DNA of 64,000 nt. Source: Ammoniphilus sp. YIM 78166 (GTDB taxonomy: Bacteria; Bacillota; Bacilli; Aneurinibacillales; RAOX-1). The notes below the pieces were generated by a model. It was not told the origin of the DNA and searched no databases. It saw only the letters and a list, made by a program, of their open reading frames with translations. Position numbers and translations under genes: made by a program. The first letter of the stretch is position 1. Each line of letters opens with the position of its first letter. The stretch spans positions 496,001-560,000 of the forward strand of contig NZ_SDLR01000004.1 in NCBI RefSeq assembly GCF_004522215.1, read 5' to 3'. Below, one piece after another: positions 29,738-37,822 of this stretch.

Positions 29738-30063
29738 GTATTGCAGCTAGTTTGACAATGATGATTGGTATGGCGGTAGTGACCTATCTGGCAAGACGCG
29801 CGTTTCTGCGAATTCCGGATAATCGGCTTTCTCCCCGGTTAAAGCAAGGGCTAACCTTTATCCCTTTGGGCATTTTTGCAGGTCTTATCTTTCCTTCGCT
29901 GTTTGTCCAACAAGGAGAAATGGTGATCCAACCCTTATATTTTGCGGGAAGCATTATCTGTTTAATTCTGATGGCACTAACGAAAAACGTGTTTGTCAGC
30001 TTTGGTTTAAGCTTGCTGTTTGTCGTACTGGTTACGATAGAATGGTTACCTTGGCCGATGTAA
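29734..30063 (+). CDS. azlD: AzlD-family branched-chain amino acid exporter, small subunit
   Basis: A 109-aa partner of AzlC with about four membrane helices and the family pattern YLARRAFLRIPDN. ATG 29734 overlaps the azlC stop codon (ATGA), indicating translational coupling. The frame is open further upstream inside azlC, but that extension is not AzlD-like. Confidence 0.88.
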   Translation: MSIAASLTMMIGMAVVTYLARRAFLRIPDNRLSPRLKQGLTFIPLGIFAGLIFPSLFVQQGEMVIQPLYFAGSIICLILMALTKNVFVSFGLSLLFVVLVTIEWLPWPM

Positions 30064-30088
30064 TGGAAAAATGTTTGCAGAAAGAAGG

Positions 30089-30133
30089 GAGGCACCTAAG
30101 GATACCCTAGTATTAAAGGGAGGTGTCTCTTTT
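30089..30133 (+). terminator. Hairpin after azlD that includes the next gene's ribosome-binding site
   Basis: GAGGCACCT (30089-30097) pairs with AGGTGTCTC (30121-30129; one G-U), followed by TTTT. The 3' arm overlaps the AGGGAGG that serves the following lipoprotein gene. Termination of azlCD and translation of the lipoprotein may therefore be linked. Confidence 0.5.
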
Positions 30134-30575
30134 GCAACGCAAAACTCTATTTCATGCTTTCATGCTTTGCCTGGTGATGCTCGTTTCTGCTGCTTGTTCT
30201 CCTGCCGCTGGTCCGGATTCCAATCGTCCATTTGGAACGCTTGGTCAGAAAAAGAATAACTTGTATCACAACCCACCTGGTTTTTATGATGATGATAAAG
30301 GATTTAAGAACGACTTTGTCCCATCCGATCTCAACCCTAACATGGTTACAGGGGTGAATGATCTATATAATCTCAATGGGGACGCTCGTATTATGGCCCA
30401 AATTGCCGCTGGAATTCCTGGCATAGACCGTGCCTGGGTGAATATTAATGGCGGAACGGCTCATGTTAACATTAGGATTCGTAACGGAGTGGATGTCGAC
30501 TCTGTCAGGGCTGCTGTCTATGAGCAAGTCAAATTAAAAATGCCTCGATATCAGATTGATGTTGACTTAAAATAA
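30132..30575 (+). CDS. YhcN/YlaJ-family sporulation-type lipoprotein
   Basis: A 147-aa predicted lipoprotein with lipobox VSAAC and lipid-attachment cysteine C22. The second half shows the YhcN/YlaJ pattern (ARIMAQIAAGIPGIDRAWV, then HVNIRI). Family members are found in spores or the forespore membrane. I prefer TTG 30132, because AGGGAGG lies 8 nt upstream. The in-frame GTG at 30123 would touch the ribosome site directly. Confidence 0.75.
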   Translation: MQRKTLFHAFMLCLVMLVSAACSPAAGPDSNRPFGTLGQKKNNLYHNPPGFYDDDKGFKNDFVPSDLNPNMVTGVNDLYNLNGDARIMAQIAAGIPGIDRAWVNINGGTAHVNIRIRNGVDVDSVRAAVYEQVKLKMPRYQIDVDLK

Positions 30576-30606
30576 CCCGGTATGGATCCCGGGTTATTTT
30601 CTTTTC
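30567..30606 (+). terminator. Terminator after the YhcN-like gene
   Basis: AAAATAACCCGG (30569-30580) pairs with CCGGGTTATTTT (30589-30600), followed by CTTTTC. Confidence 0.85.
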
Positions 30607-30624
30607 TTGATGTATCAGGTTACT

Positions 30625-30653
30625 TTGACAATGTATATAATAATCATTATAAT
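30625..30653 (+). promoter_or_regulatory. Consensus promoter of prfA with a PerR/Fur-like box over the -10
   Basis: TTGACA (30625-30630), 17-nt spacer, TATAAT (30648-30653), a perfect sigma-A promoter. TAATAATCATTATAA (30638-30652) matches the PerR box TTATAATNATTATAA at all fixed positions but one and overlaps the -10. AT-rich chance similarity cannot be excluded for the box. Confidence 0.65.
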
Positions 30654-30703
30654 TATACTGTTATAAGTTCAAATGAGTGAAAATAAATTTGAGGTGAACT
30701 GCT

Positions 30704-31777
30704 GTGTTTGATCGCTTGGAAGCAGTAGAAGTTCGATATGAGAAATTAACCGAGTTGCTCTGTGATCCCGATGTGATGAACGATCCGTCTAAGCTTCGGG
30801 AATATTCAAAAGAGCAGTCCGATATGGAAGAAACCGTTCAAGCCTACCGTGAATATAAATCTGTAACTTCTCAGCTCAAGGATGCAAAAGCCATGCTAGA
30901 TGAGAAGCTAGACGATGAGATGCGCGAGATGGTCAAGATGGAACTTGACGAGTTGAACGAGCGCAAAAAAGAAATCGAAGATCGTTTGCACGTCCTTCTT
31001 CTGCCGAAGGATCCTAATGATGACAAAAACGTCATTGTGGAGATCCGCGGTGCAGCAGGCGGTGACGAAGCGGCCCTTTTTGCTGGGGACCTCTATCGTA
31101 TGTACACCCGTTTTGCGGAGAAGGCAGGCTTTAAGACCGAGATCATGGAAGCCAGCTACAATGATTTGGGTGGATTTAAGGAAGTGATCTTTGCGGTAAA
31201 AGGCAAGGGAGCATACAGCAAGCTGAAGTTCGAAAGTGGCGCTCACCGGGTACAGCGGATCCCTACTACGGAATCCGGCGGACGAATCCACACGTCAACG
31301 GCGACCGTTGCGGTACTGCCTGAAGTAGAAGAGCTAGAAGTGGAGATTCATGACAAGGATATCCGGATCGATACCTTCTGCTCCAGCGGTGCGGGTGGAC
31401 AGAGTGTTAACACGACTAAATCAGCGGTTCGCGTATTGCACGTTCCTACGGGCATTATGGTGAGCTGCCAGGATGAGAAGTCTCAGCACTCCAATAAGGA
31501 TAAGGCGCTTCGCGTATTAAGAGCGCGTCTTTATGATCTAGAGCAACAGAAGAAGGCTGCTGAATACGGAGAGATTCGTAAGAGTAAAGTGGGAACAGGA
31601 GACCGCAGCGAACGGATCCGTACCTACAACTTCCCGCAAAGCCGTGTAACCGATCATCGCATTGGTCTAACTTTACACAAGCTAGACTATATTTTGAACG
31701 GTGAATTAGACGAAATCATTAATGCATTAGTGGTTCAAGAGCAAGCAGAACTGATGCAGAACGCAGAAGGTCTGTAA
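30704..31777 (+). CDS. prfA: Peptide chain release factor 1
   Basis: Recognises UAA and UAG and triggers peptide release. GGQ lies at 231-233 ([13 protein letters not shown]) and the PxT codon-recognition tripeptide is PTT at 187-189. At 357 aa it has the standard length. The start is GTG, with GAGGTGA 6 nt upstream. prmC, which methylates the GGQ glutamine, follows after 2 nt. Confidence 0.97.
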   Translation: MFDRLEAVEVRYEKLTELLCDPDVMNDPSKLREYSKEQSDMEETVQAYREYKSVTSQLKDAKAMLDEKLDDEMREMVKMELDELNERKKEIEDRLHVLLLPKDPNDDKNVIVEIRGAAGGDEAALFAGDLYRMYTRFAEKAGFKTEIMEASYNDLGGFKEVIFAVKGKGAYSKLKFESGAHRVQRIPTTESGGRIHTSTATVAVLPEVEELEVEIHDKDIRIDTFCSSGAGGQSVNTTKSAVRVLHVPTGIMVSCQDEKSQHSNKDKALRVLRARLYDLEQQKKAAEYGEIRKSKVGTGDRSERIRTYNFPQSRVTDHRIGLTLHKLDYILNGELDEIINALVVQEQAELMQNAEGL

Positions 31778-31779
31778 GC

Positions 31780-32631
31780 ATGAATAGCTTAACGGTGAGA
31801 GAAGCCCTGAATAGGGCTTCTTCGTTTATGGAGTCATTAGATGATGGCAGGTTTTTGGCGGAAATGATCATACGGCATCAGTTGGGATGGGATCGAACTC
31901 AGTTTTTCTTAGGAATGAATGACCCTGTAAGTGAGGAGAATTGGTTGGCCATTGAGCAGATGGTCCAAGACCGGTTGAGGGGAATCCCTGTCCAATACTT
32001 AATTGGTGAGCAAGAATTTTATGGTCTTCGTTTTCAAGTGAATCCCTCGGTGCTGATTCCTCGTCCAGAAACGGAGATTCTGGTAGAACAGGTGTTAAAG
32101 CGTCGGAATCCACAGGCTGCGCTGGTAGGTGCAGATATTGGCACGGGAAGCGGAGCGATTGTAGTGAGCTTAGCCGTTCATTCCCAATGGAAGATGTATG
32201 CGGTAGATATTGCTCAAGAATCACTGGATACCGCTCAAACAAACAGTCAAATCCATGGTGTGGACAACCGTATTACGTTCCTGCAAGGTGATTTGTTAGC
32301 TCCCTTGACTGAACCTGTGGATATTTTAGTATCCAATCCTCCTTATATTCCTTCCGAGGATATTTTGGAGCTCGATGTTCAAGTAAAGGATCATGAGCCG
32401 ATGAGAGCATTGGATGGTGGCCGGGATGGGTTAGATTTTTATCGGCGCCTGTGTCAAGGGTTGCCCGCTGTTCTTCGTCCAGGGGGTTTAGTGGCTTTTG
32501 AAGTAGGCATGGGCCAAGCGCGTGACGTCGAGCAATTGATGCTAGCAAGTGGGGTTATCGAGAAAACCGAGGTTATTGCCGATTTGGCAGGGATTGAGCG
32601 AATTGTTATTGGTGAGCGTGGTCGCGGGTAA
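31780..32631 (+). CDS. prmC: Release-factor glutamine methyltransferase
   Basis: SAM-dependent methylation of the GGQ glutamine of release factors. The SAM-binding motif is DIGTGSGA (119-126) and the catalytic NPPY is at 186-189. At 283 aa it has the usual size. It is translationally coupled to prfA. Confidence 0.95.
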   Translation: MNSLTVREALNRASSFMESLDDGRFLAEMIIRHQLGWDRTQFFLGMNDPVSEENWLAIEQMVQDRLRGIPVQYLIGEQEFYGLRFQVNPSVLIPRPETEILVEQVLKRRNPQAALVGADIGTGSGAIVVSLAVHSQWKMYAVDIAQESLDTAQTNSQIHGVDNRITFLQGDLLAPLTEPVDILVSNPPYIPSEDILELDVQVKDHEPMRALDGGRDGLDFYRRLCQGLPAVLRPGGLVAFEVGMGQARDVEQLMLASGVIEKTEVIADLAGIERIVIGERGRG

Positions 32632-32663
32632 TAGACTACAATATTCTTAAAATATCAAATCAT

Positions 32664-32692
32664 GTTTAAAGACTCTCTTTTCTGGCTAGACT
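32664..32692 (+). promoter_or_regulatory. Sigma-F promoter of spoIIR
   Basis: GTTTA (32664-32668), 15-nt spacer, GGCTAGACT (32684-32692). This fits the forespore sigma-F consensus (GywTA-N15-GGnrAnAnT) at all but one base. spoIIR is a known sigma-F target. Confidence 0.75.
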
Positions 32693-32729
32693 GTGGGCTA
32701 AGGAGATAGAAAAGAGAGGGGAAATAAAC

Positions 32730-33323
32730 ATGAAAAAAGTAAGCTTAGTCTTATTCTCATTGATAATATTAATTATGAGCTGGGAAGGGCAGAGATCGGT
32801 TGCTTCCCTCGTAAACGAAGAGCAAATTCCGCAAGATTCCATTCGCTTGCGAATTATCGCTAATAGCGATACTCCTCAGGATCAATGGCTCAAGCAAGAA
32901 ATTCGTGATGAAATTAATGCCTACCTTAATGATAGAGTTGACCAATCCCTTACGTTAGAAGAAGCTAGAGAACAGATGCAAGAGGAGCTTCCGCAGCTAA
33001 AGCAAATTGTAGATCGTACCATTGCGGAGCTTGGTTTTACGTACGATAGCCACGTAGAAATTGGCAAAGTTCCTTTTCCAACTAAAATGTACGGTACGTA
33101 TGTTTATCCGGCTGGAGAATATGAGGCACTTCGGATCACTGTAGGACATGGGCAGGGGCAAAATTGGTGGTGTGTTTTGTTTCCTCCTTTATGCTTTGTG
33201 GATATAGATACTGGAGATGCTGTAAAGCAGGATGAGGCAACGGACGAGGAAGGTCCCAAGATTAAGGTGAAATTTTTCCTCGTCGAGGTGTTTCAGCAGC
33301 TTTATCAAAAGCTTTTTGGATAG
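32730..33323 (+). CDS. spoIIR: Stage II sporulation protein R
   Basis: A forespore-secreted signal that activates SpoIIGA in the mother cell, so that pro-sigma-E is processed. The 197-aa chain starts with a signal peptide (about 1-25) and has the SpoIIR signature SIRLRIIANSDTPQDQ. AGAGGGG precedes the start. Confidence 0.94.
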   Translation: MKKVSLVLFSLIILIMSWEGQRSVASLVNEEQIPQDSIRLRIIANSDTPQDQWLKQEIRDEINAYLNDRVDQSLTLEEAREQMQEELPQLKQIVDRTIAELGFTYDSHVEIGKVPFPTKMYGTYVYPAGEYEALRITVGHGQGQNWWCVLFPPLCFVDIDTGDAVKQDEATDEEGPKIKVKFFLVEVFQQLYQKLFG

Positions 33324-33332
33324 AGCTATCCA

Positions 33333-33361
33333 TTGACAGAAACCAAGGCATCACGTATGAT
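33333..33361 (+). promoter_or_regulatory. Promoter of the S-box-controlled methionine gene
   Basis: TTGACA (33333-33338), 17-nt spacer, TATGAT (33356-33361). Confidence 0.8.
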
Positions 33362-33404
33362 AACGTTAATATAAATTCTTAGTGTTCCAACAAATCTTAC
33401 ACTT

Positions 33405-33527
33405 TTCTTATTTGGAGCAGGTGGAGGGACTGGCCCGATGAAACCCGGCAACCCGTTAAGACTAACAGATACGTCTTGAGTCAGGGTGCTAATTCCTGCA
33501 GATTCCATAGAATCTGGGAGATAAGAA
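33405..33527 (+). ncRNA. SAM-I (S-box) riboswitch
   Basis: The aptamer is closed by TTCTTAT (33405-33411) and ATAAGAA (33521-33527). It contains the hallmark segments GGTGGAGGGACTGGCCC, GATGAAACCCGGCAACC and AGGGTGCTAATTCC in the right order. SAM binding favours the terminator that follows. It fills most of the gap of about 300 nt between spoIIR and the methionine gene. Confidence 0.97.
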
Positions 33528-33560
33528 GGGACTCACCGCTATTTTGTTGCAGATAATGAG

Positions 33561-33599
33561 AACCTTCTACGATGTGTCGTTGAAGGTTTTTTTGTTTTT
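33561..33599 (+). terminator. Riboswitch expression-platform terminator
   Basis: AACCTTC and CG (33561-33571) pair with CG and GAAGGTT (33579-33588) across a small mismatch. A T run to 33599 follows. It forms when SAM is bound. Confidence 0.9.
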
Positions 33600-33630
33600 A
33601 TGGGGTACTAATGCAAAAGGAGTGAAAAGC

Positions 33631-35463
33631 ATGAACCAAGCAGGTTTGCTAGAGAAATTAAAGGATCAGGTGTTAATCGGGGATGGCGCCATGGGCACCC
33701 TCCTTCACCGTTATGGAATTCCCGTAGGAACGTGCGGAGAAGAGCTTAACCTGACACGTCCTGATGTTGTAAAAGATATTCATCTTCGATACCTTCAGGC
33801 CGGAGCAAATATGATTGAAACGAATACGTTTGGTGCGAACCGTGAGAAGCTATCCAAGTTTGGTTTAGAGGATCAGGTTAAAGAGATCAACCAGGCGGCT
33901 GTGAAGATTGCCAGAGAAGCAGCTGGGGACACTGCCTTCGTTGTTGGTGCTGTGGGAGGGATTCTCGGGGGAAAAAGACGCAATGTTCCTGCCGCAGAGC
34001 TTAAGCTGGCGTTTGAAGAACAAATTCAGAGCCTTGTGGAAGCGGGTGTTGATGGGCTGATACTAGAAACGTTTTGCTTTGTTGACGAAGCGCTTATCGC
34101 GTTAGAAGTCGCCAAGCAATATGCTCCACTCCCTGTCATTTGTCAGCTCACGATTCAGGACATTGATCGAACGCAGGATGGCTACTCTCTCGAGTCGGCT
34201 TTTGGTCTCCTCACGGAAGCTGGAGCCCAGGTGGTAGGGTTGAACTGCTACAGTGGCCCTGCCAACATTATTCGCTCTCTTGAATCTCTTCCACCAAGAG
34301 AAGGTCTTTTATTATCTGTCTATCCGAATGCAGGTCTTCCGGAGTATGTTGACGGGCAGTTTTTATATCCATCTTCTCCTGAATACTTCGGTCAATCAGC
34401 GGAAACCCTCTATCAACTAGGGGCTCGAATTATTGGCGGATGCTGTGGAACGATGCCAGAACATATTCAAGCGATTGCTCAAAAGCTAAAAGATAAAAAG
34501 CCTGTAGCTAAACAAGAATTGACGGTAAAAGAGTCTCCTATTCCGACGACGGTGTTTGCTTCGATAGAGGAACAACAAGAAAAAACCTTGCCCGAGCTGG
34601 TCAAAGATAGACCCACGATTATCGTGGAATTGGATCCTCCACGCGACTTGGACTTTCAGCCCTTTTTAGAAGGGGCAGCCGTGCTGAAGGAAGCCGGAGC
34701 GGATGCCATTACGCTAGCGGATAACTCGCTGGCGATGACACGGATGAGCAATATGGCTTTAGGGGCGATGGTGAAAAATCAAGTGGGGATTCGTCCTTTA
34801 GTGCATTTAACTTGCCGTGATCGAAACTCGATCGGTCAGCAATCTCATTTGATGGGACTCTATGCCTTGGGCATCGACCATGTATTGGCCATTACAGGGG
34901 ACCCTACTCGTTATGGTGATTTGCCGGGGGCTTCTTCCGTCTATGACATGACTTCCTTTGACTTGATTCGGATGACAAAGCAGTTAAACGAAGGGGTAGG
35001 TTTTTCTGGTCGTCCTCTAAAGAAGAGAGCTTCCTTTACGGTAGCGGCTGCCTTTAACCCGAATACCCGCCATCTTCATAAGGCTGTAGAGCGTCTCGAA
35101 AAAAAGGTAGAAGCCGGGGCGGATTATATCATGAGCCAGCCGCTGTATGACCATGAGCAGATTTTTCAGGTAGCGGAAGCGACGAAGCATATCAAGGTTC
35201 CGATCTTTATTGGCATTATGCCCCTTACAAGCCAGCGAAATGCCGAGTTTCTTCATAATGAAGTGCCGGGTATTCGCCTTTCTGATGATGTTCGCTCCCG
35301 GATGGCCCGTTATGAAGGAAAAGACGCGCAGAAGCAAGGCATTGAGATTGCCATGGAACTGATTGAAACGACGCGAAGACATTTTAATGGAATCTATTTA
35401 ATTACACCGTTTATGCGTTATGAAATGACGGCAGAATTAACGCATTTTGTTAGAAAAGGCTAA
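33631..35463 (+). CDS. yitJ: Bifunctional homocysteine S-methyltransferase / methylenetetrahydrofolate reductase (YitJ type)
   Basis: A 610-aa fusion. Residues about 1-300 form a zinc-dependent homocysteine methyltransferase domain (GDGAMGTLLH; zinc cysteines in GLNCYSG and GGCCGTMPEH). Residues about 310-610 form an FAD-dependent 5,10-methylenetetrahydrofolate reductase domain. The length matches Bacillus YitJ. ATG 33631 follows AAAAGGAG at normal spacing. The frame is open upstream through the terminator hairpin, but that part is not coding. The SAM-I riboswitch upstream places it in methionine/SAM metabolism. Confidence 0.94.
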   Translation: MNQAGLLEKLKDQVLIGDGAMGTLLHRYGIPVGTCGEELNLTRPDVVKDIHLRYLQAGANMIETNTFGANREKLSKFGLEDQVKEINQAAVKIAREAAGDTAFVVGAVGGILGGKRRNVPAAELKLAFEEQIQSLVEAGVDGLILETFCFVDEALIALEVAKQYAPLPVICQLTIQDIDRTQDGYSLESAFGLLTEAGAQVVGLNCYSGPANIIRSLESLPPREGLLLSVYPNAGLPEYVDGQFLYPSSPEYFGQSAETLYQLGARIIGGCCGTMPEHIQAIAQKLKDKKPVAKQELTVKESPIPTTVFASIEEQQEKTLPELVKDRPTIIVELDPPRDLDFQPFLEGAAVLKEAGADAITLADNSLAMTRMSNMALGAMVKNQVGIRPLVHLTCRDRNSIGQQSHLMGLYALGIDHVLAITGDPTRYGDLPGASSVYDMTSFDLIRMTKQLNEGVGFSGRPLKKRASFTVAAAFNPNTRHLHKAVERLEKKVEAGADYIMSQPLYDHEQIFQVAEATKHIKVPIFIGIMPLTSQRNAEFLHNEVPGIRLSDDVRSRMARYEGKDAQKQGIEIAMELIETTRRHFNGIYLITPFMRYEMTAELTHFVRKG

Positions 35464-35476
35464 GCTTTCGGTCATA

Positions 35477-35517
35477 CTCTATCATTCTTCTACATACACA
35501 TAGTAGAAATGATAGAG
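35477..35517 (+). promoter_or_regulatory. Long hairpin just before the ywlB ribosome site
   Basis: CTCTATCAT and TTCTAC (35477-35492) pair with GTAGAA and ATGATAGAG (35503-35517) around an 8-nt loop with one mismatch. No T run follows. It ends 3 nt before AGGAGG (35521-35526), so it may influence translation or mark the end of the yitJ mRNA. Confidence 0.5.
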
Positions 35518-35535
35518 GAGAGGAGGCGGCCTGTA

Positions 35536-36000
35536 ATGAACCTTACCGTACGGGTAGCCAAGAAGAATGACTTAGAAGCGATTGTGAATTTGTTAAAAAA
35601 GGGTAAACTGAATGTAGAAGGAATAGAAGCTCATCTGGAGCATTTCATCGTTGTGGAAAACCCAGATGGGGAACGAATCGTGGGAACAGCAGGTCTAGAG
35701 GTCTTCGGGGATCAATACGGCCTGCTTCGTTCCTTAGCTGTAGAACCTGCTTTTTTCAATGAAAAAATGGGGGTGGAGCTGCTGGGGATTCTTCTTTCTT
35801 CTGCGGGGCAAAAAGGCTTACAAGAAGTTTATTTGCTCACACGTTCAGCACCCTTTTTCCAATTTTGCGGGTTTCAAGAAGTGGATTGGGAGGATATCCC
35901 CAAAGAAGTGAAGTCATCCACACATTTTCAACAGTATTCTCCAGGCTTGTCCACAGCGATGGTGTATAAGCGCGCTACAGAACCCCAAGAAGTGAACTAA
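35536..36000 (+). CDS. ywlB: GNAT-family N-acetyltransferase, YwlB/ArgA-like
   Basis: A 154-aa single-domain acetyltransferase with the acetyl-CoA region LLRSLAVEP and a later FQFCGFQEV motif. Similar small proteins resemble the acetyltransferase domain of N-acetylglutamate synthase, but the substrate is unknown. AGGAGG lies 9 nt before ATG 35536; an upstream in-frame ATG at 35509 lacks a ribosome site. Its place before tsaC corresponds to ywlB in Bacillus. The 3' end of the gene contains two near-consensus DnaA boxes. Confidence 0.82.
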   Translation: MNLTVRVAKKNDLEAIVNLLKKGKLNVEGIEAHLEHFIVVENPDGERIVGTAGLEVFGDQYGLLRSLAVEPAFFNEKMGVELLGILLSSAGQKGLQEVYLLTRSAPFFQFCGFQEVDWEDIPKEVKSSTHFQQYSPGLSTAMVYKRATEPQEVN

Positions 36001-36011
36001 AACCGAACCAT

Positions 36012-36031
36012 TTATCCACAACTTATCCACA
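36012..36031 (+). promoter_or_regulatory. Two perfect DnaA boxes upstream of tsaC
   Basis: TTATCCACA occurs at 36012-36020 and 36023-36031, 11 nt apart in the same orientation. One-mismatch relatives lie at 35914-35922, 35947-35955, 36035-36043 (reverse) and 36322-36330. A further perfect box lies inside tsaC at 37014-37022. Confidence 0.75.
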
Positions 36032-36060
36032 AACTGTTGATAAGTTGTTTGTTTATTTTT
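36019..36060 (+). terminator. Terminator overlapping the DnaA boxes
   Basis: CAACTTATC (36019-36027) pairs with GATAAGTTG (36039-36047), followed by TTTGTTTATTTTT. The 5' arm contains part of the second DnaA box. Confidence 0.7.
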
Positions 36061-36104
36061 TGCTATACGTCTAAAAACACACGAAAAAAGGAATGGAAAC
36101 CTAT

Positions 36105-37172
36105 ATGATTGATTATCAAACTAAATGTTGGCATGTGGATAGTGTTGTGGAAAAACCAGCGAGGTTACCACAGCTTGAGGAGCCGGCTCGCCTGCTGGCC
36201 GCGAATGAGGCGGTAGCTTTTCCAACAGAGACGGTGTATGGATTAGGGGCCAATGCCTTGTCATCCCTAGCGGTTCGCAAGATTTTTGAAGCCAAGGGCA
36301 GGCCGAGTGACAATCCTTTAATTGTCCACATTGCCAACAGGAAGGATCTTGATAAGTTGGTTTCAGAGCTTCCAGTTCAAGCCGAAAAGTTAATGGATGC
36401 TTTTTGGCCAGGGCCATTGACCTTAATCCTTCCCAAAAAGGAAGGGATTGCTCCGGAAGTAACGGCTGGGCTGGGGAGTGTAGGGATTCGGATGCCCGAT
36501 CATCCTGTAGCCTTGGCTTTAATTGAGCAAGCAGGCGTACCTGTCGCGGCTCCAAGTGCCAATCGATCGGGTCGTCCGAGTCCAACCACGGCGGCTCACG
36601 TGCTAGAAGATTTGCAAGGAAGGATTGCCGGCGTGGTAGATGGCGGTCCTACAGGGGTAGGAGTGGAATCGACGGTCCTCGATGTGACGGTAGAGCCTCC
36701 CATGATTCTTCGGCCTGGAGGGGTGACGAAAGAGCAGATCGAGGCGGTTATTGGAGAAGTCCAAGTGGATCCGGGACTCACGCTGCTAGAGGAACAGCCG
36801 AAATCCCCAGGTATGAAATATCAGCACTATGCTCCTAAGGGAGAGATGTGGATTGTCCAAGCCGCAACACCGGAGGAGCAACAAGCGGCGATTCGCCGTT
36901 TAGTTGGACAAGCCAAGCAACTGGGTCATACTGTAGGGGTGCTTGCCACGGAAGAGTCAAAAGAGGTTTACCCACAAGCGGATGTGGTGGTCACTTGCGG
37001 TCGCCGGGGGGACTTATCCACAGTCGCACAAAAATTATATGATAGTCTTCGAGCCTTTGATCAACAAGGAGCGAACTACATTTTAGCAGAATCTTTTCCT
37101 ACCGAAGGTGTGGGCTTAGCTGTGATGAACCGCTTAGTTAAGGCGGCAGGCCATCGAATTTTCCGCGCATAG
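36105..37172 (+). CDS. tsaC: Threonylcarbamoyl-AMP synthase (Sua5/YwlC)
   Basis: Makes threonylcarbamoyl-AMP for the t6A modification of tRNA position 37. An N-terminal YrdC domain carries AFPTETVYGLGANA and KGRPSDNPLIVH. A C-terminal Sua5 domain gives the long form (355 aa). I prefer ATG 36105, giving MIDYQTKCWHVD as in relatives. An in-frame ATG at 36093 directly abuts AAAAAAGGA and is less likely. It lies downstream of a DnaA-box cluster, and a perfect box is inside the gene. Confidence 0.93.
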   Translation: MIDYQTKCWHVDSVVEKPARLPQLEEPARLLAANEAVAFPTETVYGLGANALSSLAVRKIFEAKGRPSDNPLIVHIANRKDLDKLVSELPVQAEKLMDAFWPGPLTLILPKKEGIAPEVTAGLGSVGIRMPDHPVALALIEQAGVPVAAPSANRSGRPSPTTAAHVLEDLQGRIAGVVDGGPTGVGVESTVLDVTVEPPMILRPGGVTKEQIEAVIGEVQVDPGLTLLEEQPKSPGMKYQHYAPKGEMWIVQAATPEEQQAAIRRLVGQAKQLGHTVGVLATEESKEVYPQADVVVTCGRRGDLSTVAQKLYDSLRAFDQQGANYILAESFPTEGVGLAVMNRLVKAAGHRIFRA

Positions 37173-37207
37173 AATGAAGCCTGGGCATCTTTCCTAACCT
37201 GTCCGCA

Positions 37208-37232
37208 TATCCATGAGATGACGACATGGATA
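37208..37232 (+). promoter_or_regulatory. Inverted repeat upstream of mntP
   Basis: TATCCATG (37208-37215) and CATGGATA (37225-37232) are perfect 8-bp arms with a 9-nt spacer, ending 5 nt before the GGAGGG of mntP. It could be an operator or a translational hairpin. It does not match the MntR box known to me. Confidence 0.5.
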
Positions 37233-37249
37233 GGTTTGGAGGGAAAGAG

Positions 37250-37810
37250 ATGGAATGGGACATTATCCAGTGGGGGCAATTCTATACGATCCTAATGATT
37301 GGACTAGCGCTTGGCATGGATGCCTTTTCTCTGGGGATTGGTATGGGGATGATAGGCATTCGCCTTCGCACGATTGCTAAGATCAGCTTAATAATCGGCC
37401 TGTTTCATATTTTGATGCCTCTGGTGGGGATCGGCAGCGGGAAATTTCTTTCCTCTGTGGTAGGCGATGTGGCGACTTTCATTGGTGGAGTGATTCTTTG
37501 TTTTTTAGGCGCCAATATGCTTTGGGGGTCCATCTTCGGAGAAGAAGGGGAGCGCTCTTATCAGACTAGAGGCTGGGGGCTTATCCTGTTTGCGCTAAGT
37601 GTCAGCATCGATGCCTTGTCGGTAGGGTTATCTTTTGGTTTATTTAAAACCGATGTATGGCTTGCGGTGGTTACCTTTGGGGTCTTGGGGATGTTGATGA
37701 CGGGCAGTGGTTTACTTTTGGGCAAGCATGTAGGAAATCGTTTGGGCGGCTTCGGCGAAGCGTTGGGCGGGATCATTATCCTAGCATTCGGCGTTAAGTT
37801 TATGCTGTAG
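37250..37810 (+). CDS. mntP: Manganese efflux pump MntP (YwlD)
   Basis: A 186-aa membrane protein with six predicted helices and conserved intramembrane aspartates in LGMDAFSLG and SIDALSVG. It exports Mn(II). ATG 37250 has GGAGGG 6 nt upstream; an in-frame ATG at 37226 has none. The place between tsaC and ywlE matches ywlD. No yybP-ykoY manganese riboswitch is visible before it. Confidence 0.9.
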   Translation: MEWDIIQWGQFYTILMIGLALGMDAFSLGIGMGMIGIRLRTIAKISLIIGLFHILMPLVGIGSGKFLSSVVGDVATFIGGVILCFLGANMLWGSIFGEEGERSYQTRGWGLILFALSVSIDALSVGLSFGLFKTDVWLAVVTFGVLGMLMTGSGLLLGKHVGNRLGGFGEALGGIIILAFGVKFML

Positions 37811-37822
37811 GAGGTCCCAGCT

